64,000 bases of DNA. Origin: Vitellaria paradoxa (taxonomy: Eukaryota; Streptophyta; Magnoliopsida; Ericales; Sapotaceae). The stretch is from the NCBI GenBank assembly GCA_019916065.1, contig CM034233.1:49567509-49631508 (forward strand). The letters are read 5' to 3'. A program made the translations under genes and the position numbers. Below the pieces are notes generated by a model. The model was not told where the DNA came from and made no database searches. It was given only the letters and a program-made list of their open reading frames with translations. Positions 23,710-34,852 of this stretch are shown here, one piece after another; the first letter of the stretch is position 1, and the number at the start of each line of letters is the position of its first letter.

Positions 23710-25014
23710 TCAATGGTCCGGAGGTGTCATATAATCTTCAGGGGCAGCTGGTTCATGTAACCCTTCCAACATTTCCAGCATTTGTTGATGATCAGCATCC
23801 TGTTTGTCCTTTAAATTCTTCAGCTCAGCTGCCATCTCCATTTGCTGATCCTTCACCTCCTTCAATAATGCATACAAACTTTGAAGGGTCACCACTTCAG
23901 TTCCTGATTGCTCCTCAGATGGCTGTTCTTTCTGTGATTCTACTGCTACCTTCCTTGCTAATTGCCCTTTACTCCTCTTCATTGAAGTTTGAGCAATTCG
24001 AGTAGCAGGTTTCACTGTCTCCATTCCACTCTTTTCCTTCACCCCATAACCTTGCAGAATTTTAGTTATCAACCCTCCAAAAGGCAAACCAGAATTCACC
24101 TCTGGTTTTGCAATTGCTCCAGTGATTATATTCCAAATGTGCTTTGTCAAGTCAATGGGGATATCTAGGAGAAGCCTTCCAATCATCTCAGCTTGTGGTA
24201 AAGTCACAGCTGAGACATAGGCATGAGGTAAAATCTTTGAGCAGACCAACATGTGCAACACCTTACTCTTGTCTGTGAGATCCCCTTTTGACAATCTAAC
24301 TCCATTCCATTGAGCTTGAGGGTTTCCAGAAAGCAACTTTACCAAATTTTCTTTTTTAAGTTGTTCTATCCATTCAGCTTGCTGTTCCGGATCAATAACC
24401 ATAGACTGTCCAAATGGTAATCCAGCATACATTGCAATAGTTTCAGGTGTCAGCAATATTTCCTTCTTCCTCACATTGGTCTTAATCTCAATTTTTCCTT
24501 TCTTTCCTTTCACAGCATTAGAATAAAATTCCCTCACCAGAGGTACTACTGCTTTCTGACTCACAATAACCCAATCAGTCCATCCCCTCCTGTTGATCAT
24601 GTCTACTAATTCATAAGGGGGATCAGAATAGTCTTCAATGTTGATACCCCTCTCACAAAGGACAGCCCTCTTAGAATACCAATTGAGGTATCTATCTTTT
24701 GCTACTTCATTGGCAAACCTAGGATTAGAGTAAGGTGTTGCAGAAGTCCCTTCACCAGGAACCTCTGTTCTTGGAATGTCAGCTTCAACATTGACATCCA
24801 CATTGGTGTCGTCTGGGGGTTGTTCAGGTTCAATGGTTGGTTGGTTTTCAGTGATAGGGGGAAGTGTAGGAGATTGGGGTTGGGCACTTAAGTCTACAGG
24901 TTCATAGAAAGAAGATTGAACAGACCTGGCACCTCGCATAGCTTCCCTCAATCGCCGACTCCATCGCCTTGGCCCTGGTGCAGTCAACTTCTTCTTCATC
25001 CTTATTCCCTCCAA
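23710..25014 (-). CDS. Athila third ORF (putative plant transposon protein)
   Basis: An uninterrupted 434-residue frame lies after pol on the same strand, at the position called env-like in some Athila elements. A basic N-terminus (M-E-G-I-R-M-K-K-K) is followed by a Pro/Asp/Glu-rich linker to about residue 95. A globular domain at about 98-320 starts with F-A-N-E-V-A-K-D-R-Y-L and contains R-R-G-W-T-D-W and A-M-Y-A-G-L-P; it resembles the plant transposon protein domain (PF20167-like, from memory). A coiled-coil-like segment rich in K, E, Q and L lies at about 370-420. I see no signal peptide or membrane segment, so a true envelope role is not supported. Function is unknown; an accessory role in replication or silencing evasion is only a guess. 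Confidence 0.8.
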   Translation of the reverse strand: MEGIRMKKKLTAPGPRRWSRRLREAMRGARSVQSSFYEPVDLSAQPQSPTLPPITENQPTIEPEQPPDDTNVDVNVEADIPRTEVPGEGTSATPYSNPRFANEVAKDRYLNWYSKRAVLCERGINIEDYSDPPYELVDMINRRGWTDWVIVSQKAVVPLVREFYSNAVKGKKGKIEIKTNVRKKEILLTPETIAMYAGLPFGQSMVIDPEQQAEWIEQLKKENLVKLLSGNPQAQWNGVRLSKGDLTDKSKVLHMLVCSKILPHAYVSAVTLPQAEMIGRLLLDIPIDLTKHIWNIITGAIAKPEVNSGLPFGGLITKILQGYGVKEKSGMETVKPATRIAQTSMKRSKGQLARKVAVESQKEQPSEEQSGTEVVTLQSLYALLKEVKDQQMEMAAELKNLKDKQDADHQQMLEMLEGLHEPAAPEDYMTPPDH

Positions 25015-26711
25015 ACCTCGGATTGTTCTTCTTCAATCTCCTCAGAAAACCCTAGCCTCGTAACTTCTGTTCTTGAAGGAATCCCAAATCTCTGTTTTGC
25101 AACCTTTTTGATTTGAGTAAATGGGGGGAACTTAAGGAGTGTGTGCTTTTAGGGCATTCGGGCATGAATTTCCAAGTATCCGAATGGGAAAAAAACTCAT
25201 TTAAGTTACTGACCCGCCTCAGCATATTCGAATACCAACAGACCCGATTCGAATACAGTCTCCCATCCAGCAATCCAGTAACTGACCAAAATCTGTGATG
25301 AATTCTCAGAGAAATTTAAGCCATGTTTCTGCATATTTTTCTCTTTTTTTTTTTTTTTAGAAAACTTTTGACAAAATTAAATTTGAAAAATCCTGTTGAA
25401 TTGTTAGCCCACAATTTAATCCAAAAATACATCAATACAACCAATTACAACATGAGCTGTAACAAGTATTCGAATACCACAGCCCATATTCGAATAGGTT
25501 GCATCAGAAAATCCCAAACAGTAATTTCAGTGTTCAAATCTGCTAACAATCCCACAGAAATGTTCAAACCTTATTTTGTCACCTGAGTTAAGTTTATTCA
25601 CACTAATAACAGCTAAACTCAAAAGAAAAACAAAAAGAACAGCTTAAAAAGAAAAATCAAAGAAAATTTAGAAATTTTTTTTTTTTTTTTTTTTTTTTAG
25701 AAAATTCTCAGCATTTTAGCTAAATTAAACACACTACTCAAATTTCAATTCATCAAGTATAACAAAGTAGATCAGCAATTTCATTCAGCATATTCCAATC
25801 AACACCAATGCATAAGACCAAGAAAAGAACTCAAACTATTTCTCTCCCCCCAACTAGAAACAAGCATTGTCCTCAATGCACAAACAAATCAATCAATTTG
25901 GAATAAAGTGCGAAGGGAAAGAGGTACCTGCTGAGTTTAAGGTTAACATGTTTGAGTGATGTAGACCAGCTGAAACTCCAAGGTATTACCAAAACAGTTG
26001 CTCCCCCCAACTTGTTCAATGCAATATTCTCAAAGAAAATGCAAATTAGTAGAACCAAAACAATACAAAATGGGTTGAGTGTAATTAAGGATCAGTGAGG
26101 TTTTGCCAATCATCACAAACAACAAAGATGCAAGAAATCAGTAAATATGCAAGATGGGTTGCTGTTAACAGATGAGATTTTGTGCCAAGATGGCCTATTC
26201 AAATGACTGTTCAGCTATTCGAATGAGATGAATTTCCCATCTGATTTGGACTTACAGCAGTACCAGATTTGATCAGTTTTTGTTGCACCTGCTGATATGA
26301 CTTGATCCTTAATGAAGCTTGCTCAATTGAAATCCTTTTTGCTGCATTCTGAAACACTTTGAAAGCATGTGCTACCCAATTTGGTTAATGCATTATACTC
26401 TCAAAACAAATCAAGCAAATACATTTATTCCATTTGACTCTCAAGTAGTTCCACCACAAGTGATTTTGCTACCTCAAATAGCACATGTCAGTTCCATCCT
26501 TTGAAAATTCAAATATCAGTAAAACACAAAGCAGAAATTCTCAATTCTTCATGAAACTTGCTGAAACCAATGTGTTAAAACTTGCAAACTGAAAAATTTT
26601 TTTTTTTTTTTAGATGAAAGAAGGAAAATTACAAAAACAAAAGAAAACAGAAAATCAAAAACATAACAGAATCTACACTATTATGATACAAAGTCAGAAT
26701 CCTTTCTTCAT
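25015..26711 (-). other. Athila spacer between pol and third ORF
   Basis: 1.7 kb without a credible frame. It holds several ATTCGAAT palindromes (about 25220-25250, 25465-25495, 26215) and T runs near 25345 and 25680. Confidence 0.6.
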
Positions 26712-27893
26712 TCAAACAGAATTTGGGGGATCTTCAAGATCCCAACTCTCTACTTCAGCAACAAAATTCTCATGATACTCTTTCAATCTCTGTCCATTCA
26801 CTCTAAAAACATTTTTGGAGGTTGGATTTTGAATGTCAACAGCCCCAAACTCAGTGATGTTCTGAATCACATATGGACCACTCCATCTTGACTTCAACTT
26901 CCCGGGAAACAAGTGTAACCTTGAGTCATACAACAAAACCTTTTGACCCACAAACAACTCTCTTTTGAGGATATGTGTATCATGCCATTTCTTCACTCTA
27001 TCCTTGGTGATCTTAGCATTCTCATATGCATCATTCCTAATCTCCTCAAGCTCATTTAGTTGCAATTTCCTCTGACAACCAGATTCAGTGATGTTTTCAT
27101 TGAAATGTCTCACTGCCCAAAAGGCCTTGTGTTCAAGTTCCACAGGAAGATGACAAGCTTTTCCATACACTAACCTATAAGGAGACATGCCTAAGATAGT
27201 CTTGTAGGCAGTCCTATAAGCCCAAAGTGCATCAACCAATTTCAAAGACCAATCTTTCCTTGTGGGATTCACTGTTTTTTCAATGATTCTCTTGATCTCT
27301 CTATTGGCCAACTCAGCTTGTCCACTTGTTTGGGGATGATATGATGTTCCAACCTTATGCACAACCCCATACTTCCTCATCAATAGGCCAACATATCTAT
27401 TGCAAAAATGTGTTCCCCTATCACTTATCATGGCCTTTGGCATTCCAAATCTTGAAAACACATTTTCCTTCAAAAATTTTATCACTACCTTGTGGTCATT
27501 GGTCTTAGTTGGTATGGCTTCTACCCACTTTGAAACATAATCCACTGCCACTAAGATATACTCATTGCCAAATGAATTCACAAATGGTCCCATAAAATCC
27601 ATACCCCAACAATCAAAGACATCAAGCACATAAATGGGGTGAAGTGGCATCATGTTTCTCCTAGTGATCTTACCAAGCCTTTGACACCTATCACAAGCAA
27701 CACAAAAGGCATGCACATCCCTAAACATGGTAGGCCAAAATAATCCACTTTGTAAAATCTTTGCCACTGTCTTCCTAGCTGAAAAATGACCTCCACATGC
27801 AAGAGTATGACAAAAACTAATGACACTTTGAGCTTCACTCTCGGGTATGCATCTCCTTATGACTTGATCTGAGCAATACTTAAACAGATATGG
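26712..27893 (-). pseudogene. Athila pol: integrase part
   Basis: Integrase inserts the cDNA copy into the nuclear genome. The segment begins just after a frame break in an A run (27904-27909 on the plus strand). A zinc-binding N-terminus (two His near 27840-27795, then C-V-A-C-D-R-C) is followed by the catalytic core: W-G-M-D-F-M-G-P with the first Asp near 27605, S-D-R-G with the second near 27415, and Q-A-E-L-A-N with the Glu near 27310. The C-terminal part has the basic K-x-R-W-S-G-P-Y segment common in gypsy integrases. No stop lies within it and the reading ends at 26712. It is disabled only by the upstream frame change. Confidence 0.9.
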
Positions 27894-27894
27894 A

Positions 27895-28884
27895 TCATCC
27901 CAGAAAAAAGTGCCTCACATTCCTGAAAAACTTTTTCTTATCTAACATGGTCCAATGAGAAGGCACCACACCTGAAACCAAATAATTGGCTATGTCTGCA
28001 AACCATGGTGTCTCTGAGGAATCTAAATGGAACAACTGCTCATCAGGGAAAGTCTCATTAATAGGTGGCTCAAAAGCTGCTAAGTCCTGATGTGGAAGTC
28101 TAGAAAGATGGTCAGCAACTACATTTTCAACTCCCTTTTTATCTTTAATCTCTAAATCAAATTCTTGCAGCAAAAGAATCCACCTAATGAGTCTTGGCTT
28201 GGCATCAGATTTGGTCAAAAGATACTTAAGTGCTGCATGATCAGTAAACACAATGACATGAGATCCCACAAGATATGATCTAAACTTATCCAATGCATAT
28301 ACTACTGCTAGCAACTCCTTCTCAGTAGTTGTGTAGTTCTTTTGTGCATCACTAAGGGATTTGCTAGCATAGTATAGCACATGTGACTTCCTCTCTCTCC
28401 TCTGACCTAGGACTGCACCAATGGCACTATCACTAGCATCACACATGATCTCAAAAGGTAAAGTCCAATCTGGTGTCTGCATAATGGGAGCTGAAGTGAG
28501 CAAGTCCTTAAGTCTATCAAATGAAGCCTGACATTCTGATGTCCAATCAAAAGGAACATCCTGGCCTAGGAGATTGCACAAAGGTCTAGAAATGGCACTG
28601 AATGATGCAATGAACCTCCTATAGAAACCTGCATGTCCTAAAAATGATCTGACATCCTTGACACATCTAGGGGTAGGAAGTTTTTGAATAATCTCCACTT
28701 TTGCTCTATCTACTTCTATCCCCCTAGAAGACACTATGTGACCAAGAACTATCCCCTGAGTTACCATAAAATGGCATTTCTCCCAATTCAACACCAAGTT
28801 TTTCTCTTCACATCTTGCCAAAACTTTCTCTAAATTCTCCAAACACAAATCAAAGTCACTCCCATAGACTGAAAAGTCATCCAT
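27895..28884 (-). pseudogene. Athila pol: RT C-half and RNase H
   Basis: Opens at M-D-D-F-S-V-Y-G, the second half of the F-M-D-D catalytic box of reverse transcriptase; a single extra base (plus-strand C at about 28888) separates it from the first half. RNase H follows with F-E-I-M-C-D-A-S-D (catalytic Asp), [11 protein letters not shown] (catalytic Glu) and [10 protein letters not shown] (catalytic Asp). A linker leads to integrase; reading stops at 27895 because a run of six A (plus strand 27904-27909) is one base too long. All key residues are present. Confidence 0.9.
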
Positions 28885-31648
28885 GAACTACTTCAAGAAA
28901 TTTCTCCACAAAGTCACTAAACAAACTAATCATGCACCTCTGAAAAGTAGCAGGAGCATTGCAAAGGCCAAAAGGCATGCGCCTATATGCAAAAGTACCA
29001 AATGGGCAAGTAAATGTGGTCTTCTCCTGATCATCTAATGCAATTTCAATTTGATTGTACCCTGAGTATCCATCCAAGAAACAATAGAATGCCTGTCCTG
29101 CCACTCTTTCCAATACCTGATCTAGGAATGGAAGAGGGAAATGATCCTTCCTTGTGACTGCATTTAACTTCCTATAATCTATGCACATGCGCCATCCTGT
29201 TTGGATGCGCATTGGAACTAGCTCATCTTGTTCATTTTTCACCACAGTCACTCCGGATTTCTTGGGTACTACTTGAGTTGGACTAACCCATTTAGAGTCT
29301 GAGATAGGGTAGATAATTCCAGCATCCAATAGCTTAATTACCTCTCCCCTAACCACTTCTTTCATGTTTGGGTTTAGTCTCCTTTGCATTTGCCTAATGG
29401 GTTTGGCATCCTCCTCCAAAAATATCCTATGGGTGCAAATCAGTGGGCTGATTCCTTGCAGGTCTGCTATGGTCCAGCCCAAGGCTCTTTTATGTTTTCT
29501 CAAGACCTCAACAAGCTTTCTTTCCTGGTCCAGGCTCAGCTGAGAAGAAATAACAGCTGGATAGGACTCTCCCTCACCCAAAAACACATATTTCAAGTCA
29601 TTTGGTAGAGGTTTTCTCTCAGGTACAGGTGGCTTTTCAAAGGATGATTCTGTTTTGACTGTGGGCAGCTCTAAGGACTCAAAAGTGGGCCTCCACTGAT
29701 TCACTAACATCATTGATTCTTTCATTTCCTCACATTCTCCTCCACCAATATTTTCCAAGTCACAATCATCTAGGAAATCTACTTGATCACTGTTCACTAA
29801 AGCTCTTTCCAATGGGTCTTCTAAGTACTCTCTATCAAAGTGCTCTTGTATGGCTATTTGAATCAAATCCACTTCTTCTATCTCCTCATGGTCACTTGGC
29901 TGTTTGGTCACATTAAAGATGTTCTTTTCAATTGTCATGTTACCAAAAGACAACTTAATGACTCCAGTCCTACAATTTATCAAAGCATTAGAAGTGGCCA
30001 AAAATGGTCGTCCTAGAATGACTGGGACAGCTGGTTGTGGACCTTGAATTGGTTGGGTATCAAGCACTATGAAGTCTACTGGGAAGACAAAATGCTCCAC
30101 TTGAATTAGGACATCCTCCACAATACCTCTAGGGACTTTGACTGACCTATCTGCTAATTGAAGTGTCACCCTAGTAGGTCTAAGCTCACCTAATCCAAGT
30201 TGTTGGTACACAGAAAATGGCAAAAGATTGACACTTGCTCCCAAATCCAACAAAGCTCTATCTACCCTCTTTTCCCCAATGATGCATGCAATTGTAGGAC
30301 ACCCTGGATCTTTATATTTTGGAGGGGTTTTGAATTGCAAAATTGAGCTCACTTGTTCAGTTAAAAATGCCCTCTCTTTGACATTCATTCTCCTTTTGAC
30401 AGTGCACAAATCTTTCAAAAACTTTCCATAAGATGGATTTTGTTTAATGGCATCAAGCAAAGGAATGTTTATTCTGACTTGTTTGAAAAGCTCATAAATT
30501 TCAGAATTCAGATTTTCTTTCTTTCCTTTGTTCAATCTTTGAGGAAAAGGAATTTTTGGAATGAAATCAGGGCTGTCCAGCTGGTTTTCTTTTGAAATCT
30601 TCTCTTTTCCAGAAATTTTTTCACTCTTATCCAGCTGGTTTTTATCAAAATCCTTGGTTTTATTTTCAGAAAACTCAATTGCATTCTCAGAATTTACCTG
30701 ATCTTGCTTCTGAATTTTGCTATTCTGCTCAAAGTTGTTCAGCTGCTGTTTCTGTGTAGCTTTTCCTATGCTGTCCAAATTTTGTTTCTGTTCATTTTCT
30801 GTCCTGTTGTGCAGATTTTGTTCAATTTGTTGCTGTTCCTCAATTTCTTGTCTACTGTGCAGCTGCTGTTTTTGCTCTTTTAACAGCTGCTTTTGCTGCA
30901 ATTCAGCTTCTGTTTTGGTGAGCAGCTGTTGTTCAATTGCTTTGTTGCTGCTGCTGCTGTTGTGCTGAATTTCTTCCTCATCTTCCAACATATTTTGCTC
31001 ATTTGCCTCTTCAATTGGAATATAATCTGGTTTCAAGATCTGTTTCCCACTTCTCAATGTTGAAATAGCTTGCACATGTTCCAAATTCTCATTTGCACTT
31101 GAAGAAGATGATTCACTGAAGTGCACTTGCCCAGTGGGATTTGGTTTGGGCTGAGATGGAAGCTTTCCTGTTTCTCTCAAAGTTAAGGCTTGAGTGAGTT
31201 TTGACAATTGACTCCGAATGTCTTCCATAGCCCTATTAGTTTGATCTTGGAACTTTGAATTTTGGTTGTTGGTTCCAATTTGTCCTTGCATGAATTGTTG
31301 CAAGGTGTCTTCCAATGATCTTTTGTGAGGTGGCTGGTAAGAGTTTGTGTTCTGCTGAGGTTGATAAGGCTGGGAATGAAATGGTTGAGGTGGAAAAGGT
31401 TGTTGAGGTTGCTGCTGCTGCTGGTGTTGTGCCTCAGCTCTCCAGGATGTATTCGAATGACCTCTATATCCAGCATTGTAAGCATTCGAATATGGCTGAT
31501 TTCCTGAAGCAAAGTTGTTCACCCCCTGGTTTGAGTTGTAATTTCTTGCAGCTGGTGGGGGATTTACTTGACCATAAAGAACTTCTTTAAAAGCTGGGAG
31601 TGTAGGACAATCGTCTGTCTTGTGATCCGAAGGTTTCACACAACACAC
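28877..31648 (-). pseudogene. Athila protease and RT N-half with Q/N-rich linker
   Basis: A 923-codon open segment of the gag-pol frame. It starts inside the zinc knuckle (frame break near 31625), then has a Gln/Asn/Pro-rich stretch, and a very Q-, E- and N-rich linker at roughly residues 200-350. The aspartic protease follows, with catalytic D-L-G-A-S at 30233-30247 (D-L-G rather than D-T/S-G, as usual in Athila) and later I-L-G-R-P-F-L. Reverse transcriptase has R-M-C-I-D-Y-R-K-L-N, P-L-P-F-L-D, F-L-D-G-Y-S-G-Y and F-G-L-C-N-A-P-A-T-F. The segment ends at the frame break in the catalytic box. No internal stops. Confidence 0.9.
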
Positions 31649-32700
31649 AGTTAACTTCCTTTTTCTTCAATCCTTGCTTCTCTTGCTCCATCAACTCCAC
31701 TTTCTTTGACAATGCAGCCAATCGAGCACCAAGATCATCAGTGTCACTGAGATGAAACTTTCCTCTTGCACCTATGCTGTCAGAAAACTCAGAAAATGGA
31801 GAAACTACCTCCCATTGTTTAGTATTTTCAGCCAATGAATCAAAGAAATGCAAGGCTTCTTCAGCTGTCTTATCATAGAACTCACCATTGCACATTGTTG
31901 CAACCAGCATTTTCAAGTTTGGAGTTAATGCATTATGAAAGAAATTAACAATTCTCCAAGACTCAAACCCATGATGTGGACATGCTTGCAACAATTCTCT
32001 AAACCTATCCCATGCATGTGCAAATGTTTCATTAGGCTTGCATACAAAATTCATGATTTGTTGTTGAAGTATTACTGTTCTATTGGCTGGAAAATACTTC
32101 TTCAAAAACTTTGTTTGCATGTCCCTCCAAGTTCCAATTGATCTAGGCTCCAATGAGTTCAACCACATCTTTGCTTTATCTTTCAATGAAAATGGAAACA
32201 ACTTAAGCCTAACCATGTCCTCATTTGTATTCCTATCCATGCAAGTCCCACAAACATCCTCAAATTCCTTTCATATGCATGTAAGGATTTTCAGAATCCA
32301 TTCCATGAAAGGTTGGCAAAAGCTGAATTGTTCCTGGTTTAAAATTGAAATTATGATGGCCAATGGGAAGAACAATGCATGAGGGAGTTGTTTGCCTAGC
32401 TGGATGAAGATATTCCCTAAGAGGTCTAAGAAGATTTTGATTGATTTCATCATTCTCTCCAAGTGCACTTCCTTCCGGTAAAACAGGTGGTGGTGGATCC
32501 ATGTGCACAGATGATTCAGATGATGTGTAAGATGTAGCAAGTTCAATTAATTCAGCTAGAGATGATGGTGAATGCAAATCAGAATTTTTTCCAATAATTC
32601 GACCAGACCTTAACAACATGCACAAAAATTCAGCTTCAAAATGACACTCACAAAACCTTAAAACTTCACAACTAATCACCAATTCACAAAGAGAAATCAT
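31587..32700 (-). pseudogene. Athila gag
   Basis: Capsid/nucleocapsid protein, starting at the ATG at 32700. The N-terminal part reads to about 32267, where one extra C in the plus-strand CC at 32267-32268 shifts the frame; the capsid core continues in the next frame with L-F-P-F-S-L-K-D-K-A, W-L-N-S-L and the L-K-K-Y-F-P motif of plant gypsy Gag. Its C-terminal zinc knuckle (C-V-L-C-E-T-F-G then H and C after one shift) is cut by a second extra base near 31624-31626. Apart from these two single-base breaks there is no stop. Confidence 0.88.
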
Positions 32701-33278
32701 AGCTCTTCTCTAACAACTTGCAGCAGAATATACAGCAATTCCATGCAAATTTCCAGCAAGTCAAACAATAATTCAAAGGTGAATTTCAGCCAATGAAATC
32801 AGATTTTTCAGAGACAAAATGCAGCAATTTGAATATTAGATGCAACAGATTCGAATCAGAAATTCAGAAAACAGATTGCAGACATCAGATTCAGCAACTT
32901 GGTTCAAAACTTAACAGCAAAACAGATCAGAATTTCAGAGACAAACTCAGGCATTCAAATATCTCATGCAGCAGATTTGAATATCAAACTTCCAGCAATC
33001 AAATTTCAGCAAAGGAAAACCAACAACTCAGAAATTTAGATATTCAAAACAAAATAAAACAGTAACTCAGATTTTTTTCTTCTTTTTTTTTTTTAAATCA
33101 GAAACCACAATTTAAACACTACAAATTAAAAACTAAAACCTATAAAAATGAAACTAAAGGTGGAATTAAGAATGGAACAAAATTACCCAATGCCTTGAGT
33201 AGCTTTGTTGTTGAAGATGGTGGTGAGTGATGCTGCCAATCCTTGCTCCAAGAGTTCAAAACACCATTGCTTGTCAAA
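32701..33278 (-). other. Athila 5' leader
   Basis: AT-rich untranslated leader between the primer site and gag, with AATTTGAAT-type and ATTCGAAT words near 32830-32860 and a T run at 33080-33094. No reading frame is credible. Confidence 0.6.
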
Positions 33279-33298
33279 GATCCCCGGCAACGGCGCCA
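33279..33298 (-). promoter_or_regulatory. Primer binding site matching tRNA-Asp
   Basis: The plus strand reads GATCCCCGGCAACGGCGCCA, as I recall the 3' end of plant tRNA-Asp(GUC), so the minus-strand RNA would pair with it. It begins six bases inside the 5' LTR, where the minus-strand primer site belongs. Confidence 0.9.
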
Positions 33299-33304
33299 AA
33301 ATTG

Positions 33305-34847
33305 TGCTTGTTTTTGCTCAATTACCTCACTCTCAAATGTAAATAAAAATGCAAATTCAGATTTCTAAAGTGTTGAGTAAGGAAAATCAAGACAAACTCC
33401 CCCAAGTGCAAGGTTTCATTGTAGCACAATTAACTGGTGAGAACCAGGTCATATCCACAGGGATCTAGGGAGCAAAATCATGTTTGAATCAAATGGATTA
33501 AAGAGGCAAAACATGGCTCACATGAATGGTAAACATAATTGAAAATCTGGTTTGGAATTTTTTGATGATTTGGTAATGGATTTTGAAATGAAAACTAAAC
33601 TTAACTAAAACTTGATATTAAAAAGATGGGCAAGGCAATTCCAATGCCTATCCAAATCAATCTCAAAATACCAAGAGTGAATAGATCATCAATTTTAGTT
33701 GCTCTAATGTTTGGAGAAAATTAATTTCAAATGATACAAGCCATGGATCAAACAAGTGATGTGCATAAGCTATCATGAAAACTATAGAAGATCTAACTCT
33801 AGCAACTCCCATACATATTTGCAATAAGAGTTCTGAATTCAGCAACTTCTATGAACTCATTGATAGAATATGTAAACAAATGTTAATCGGACATTGAACC
33901 ATTGATTTCAAGAGTAACAAGATACAACTAAGATTGATAACCAAAGAACTCAAAATTAATCCATTAAGAACGGCATCTTGGAAATCATTGGACAGGTCAT
34001 TATCCTTGCCTTAGCCCAAGAAGAACTAGCCGATCATCTTAAGAAAATGAAGAACAAAAATGAAGAACAGAGACATGAACTTCAAAGCTGAAAAATGTAA
34101 TTCTCTCTTTAACTCCAATTGAAATCTAATTACAAGAATGAAATTAAAATGTGCTGTAGAATTCAAATCTAATTACAATAATTTGAAAATGAAAATCAGA
34201 ATTTGAAAACAAAAATTGCAGAAATCTCTAAAACCAGAGAATGAAGAAGAAGGAAGAAGAGGAAGTTCTTCTCCCGCTACCCTCGCTGCTCTCGCTGCTC
34301 TCCCTCTCTCTCCTCTCGCTTCTCTCTCCTCTAACCGAATGTTCTGTCCTCGTGGGTGTGGGTCGTGTGATGCCATCATTCCCCAGTCTTTCTCTCTCTC
34401 CAGATTGCAATCCCCTCCCCGAATCTGTAAAATCACGTGGAGTCTGTTTTCTGCCAACGGTCCTTCGTATTCGAATACTGCTTGGCTGTATTCGAATATG
34501 CATTTCCTCCAGAAATTCTCTGAACTCTTTTTGACAGCATTCGAATGCTTTGGCACTATATTTGAATGTTCTCCTCCTTCCAGAATTCAACTTGTTCAGC
34601 AACTGGAAATTCTTCTTCTGCTCCCATGACTTTTACTCAACAAATCCATTTCAACAGATGTGCTTCAGCATCTCCTTCCTTGCATCCTTAATTTAGCTCC
34701 ATTTGCTTCTCTTTATGGCACAATTCAACACATGTTCCATATTCAAAGATGTGGATAAATTCTGCACAAAACACCTGTCTCATATCAATTATGTCATGTA
34801 TAAAAGTGTATTTAAGTGAACAAATGTGTAACAACTCAAGCCAATCA
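33305..34847 (-). repeat. Athila 5' LTR
   Basis: 1543 bp, same termini as the 3' LTR. Aligned by eye it differs from it by eight single-base length changes, mainly in short homopolymers, and one A/T substitution (CCAATTGC versus CCATTTGC). Confidence 0.95.
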
Positions 34848-34852
34848 CCCAC
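34848..34852. repeat. Right target duplication of Athila (CCCAC)
   Basis: Perfect match to 20401-20405. Removing the element joins CAAGAAAC-CCCAC-CCGCCAACC. Confidence 0.93.

Larger units (their letters stand above)
20406..34847 (-). mobile_element. Young Athila-type Ty3/gypsy retrotransposon
   Basis: Complete 14.4-kb element on the minus strand: 5' LTR (34847-33305), tRNA-Asp primer site, gag, protease, reverse transcriptase, RNase H, integrase, third ORF, polypurine tract, 3' LTR (21952-20406), with 5-bp duplications. The D-L-G-A-S protease, F-M-D-D reverse transcriptase box and a third ORF after pol are typical of the Athila lineage. LTRs differ by one substitution and eight single-base length changes by eye, so insertion was recent or the copy is converted. 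It split the MULE-like element and is the youngest large insertion here. Confidence 0.95.

Noticed and set aside
30717..30968. Cys/Ser/Phe-rich plus-strand frame
   Set aside because: Antisense shadow of the Gln-rich linker of Athila gag-pol.
33279..33298. Sequence identical to the 3' end of a tRNA-Asp
   Set aside because: Only the 3' 20 bases are present and they sit at the primer-site position of Athila; there is no tRNA body, so it is a primer site and not a tRNA gene.
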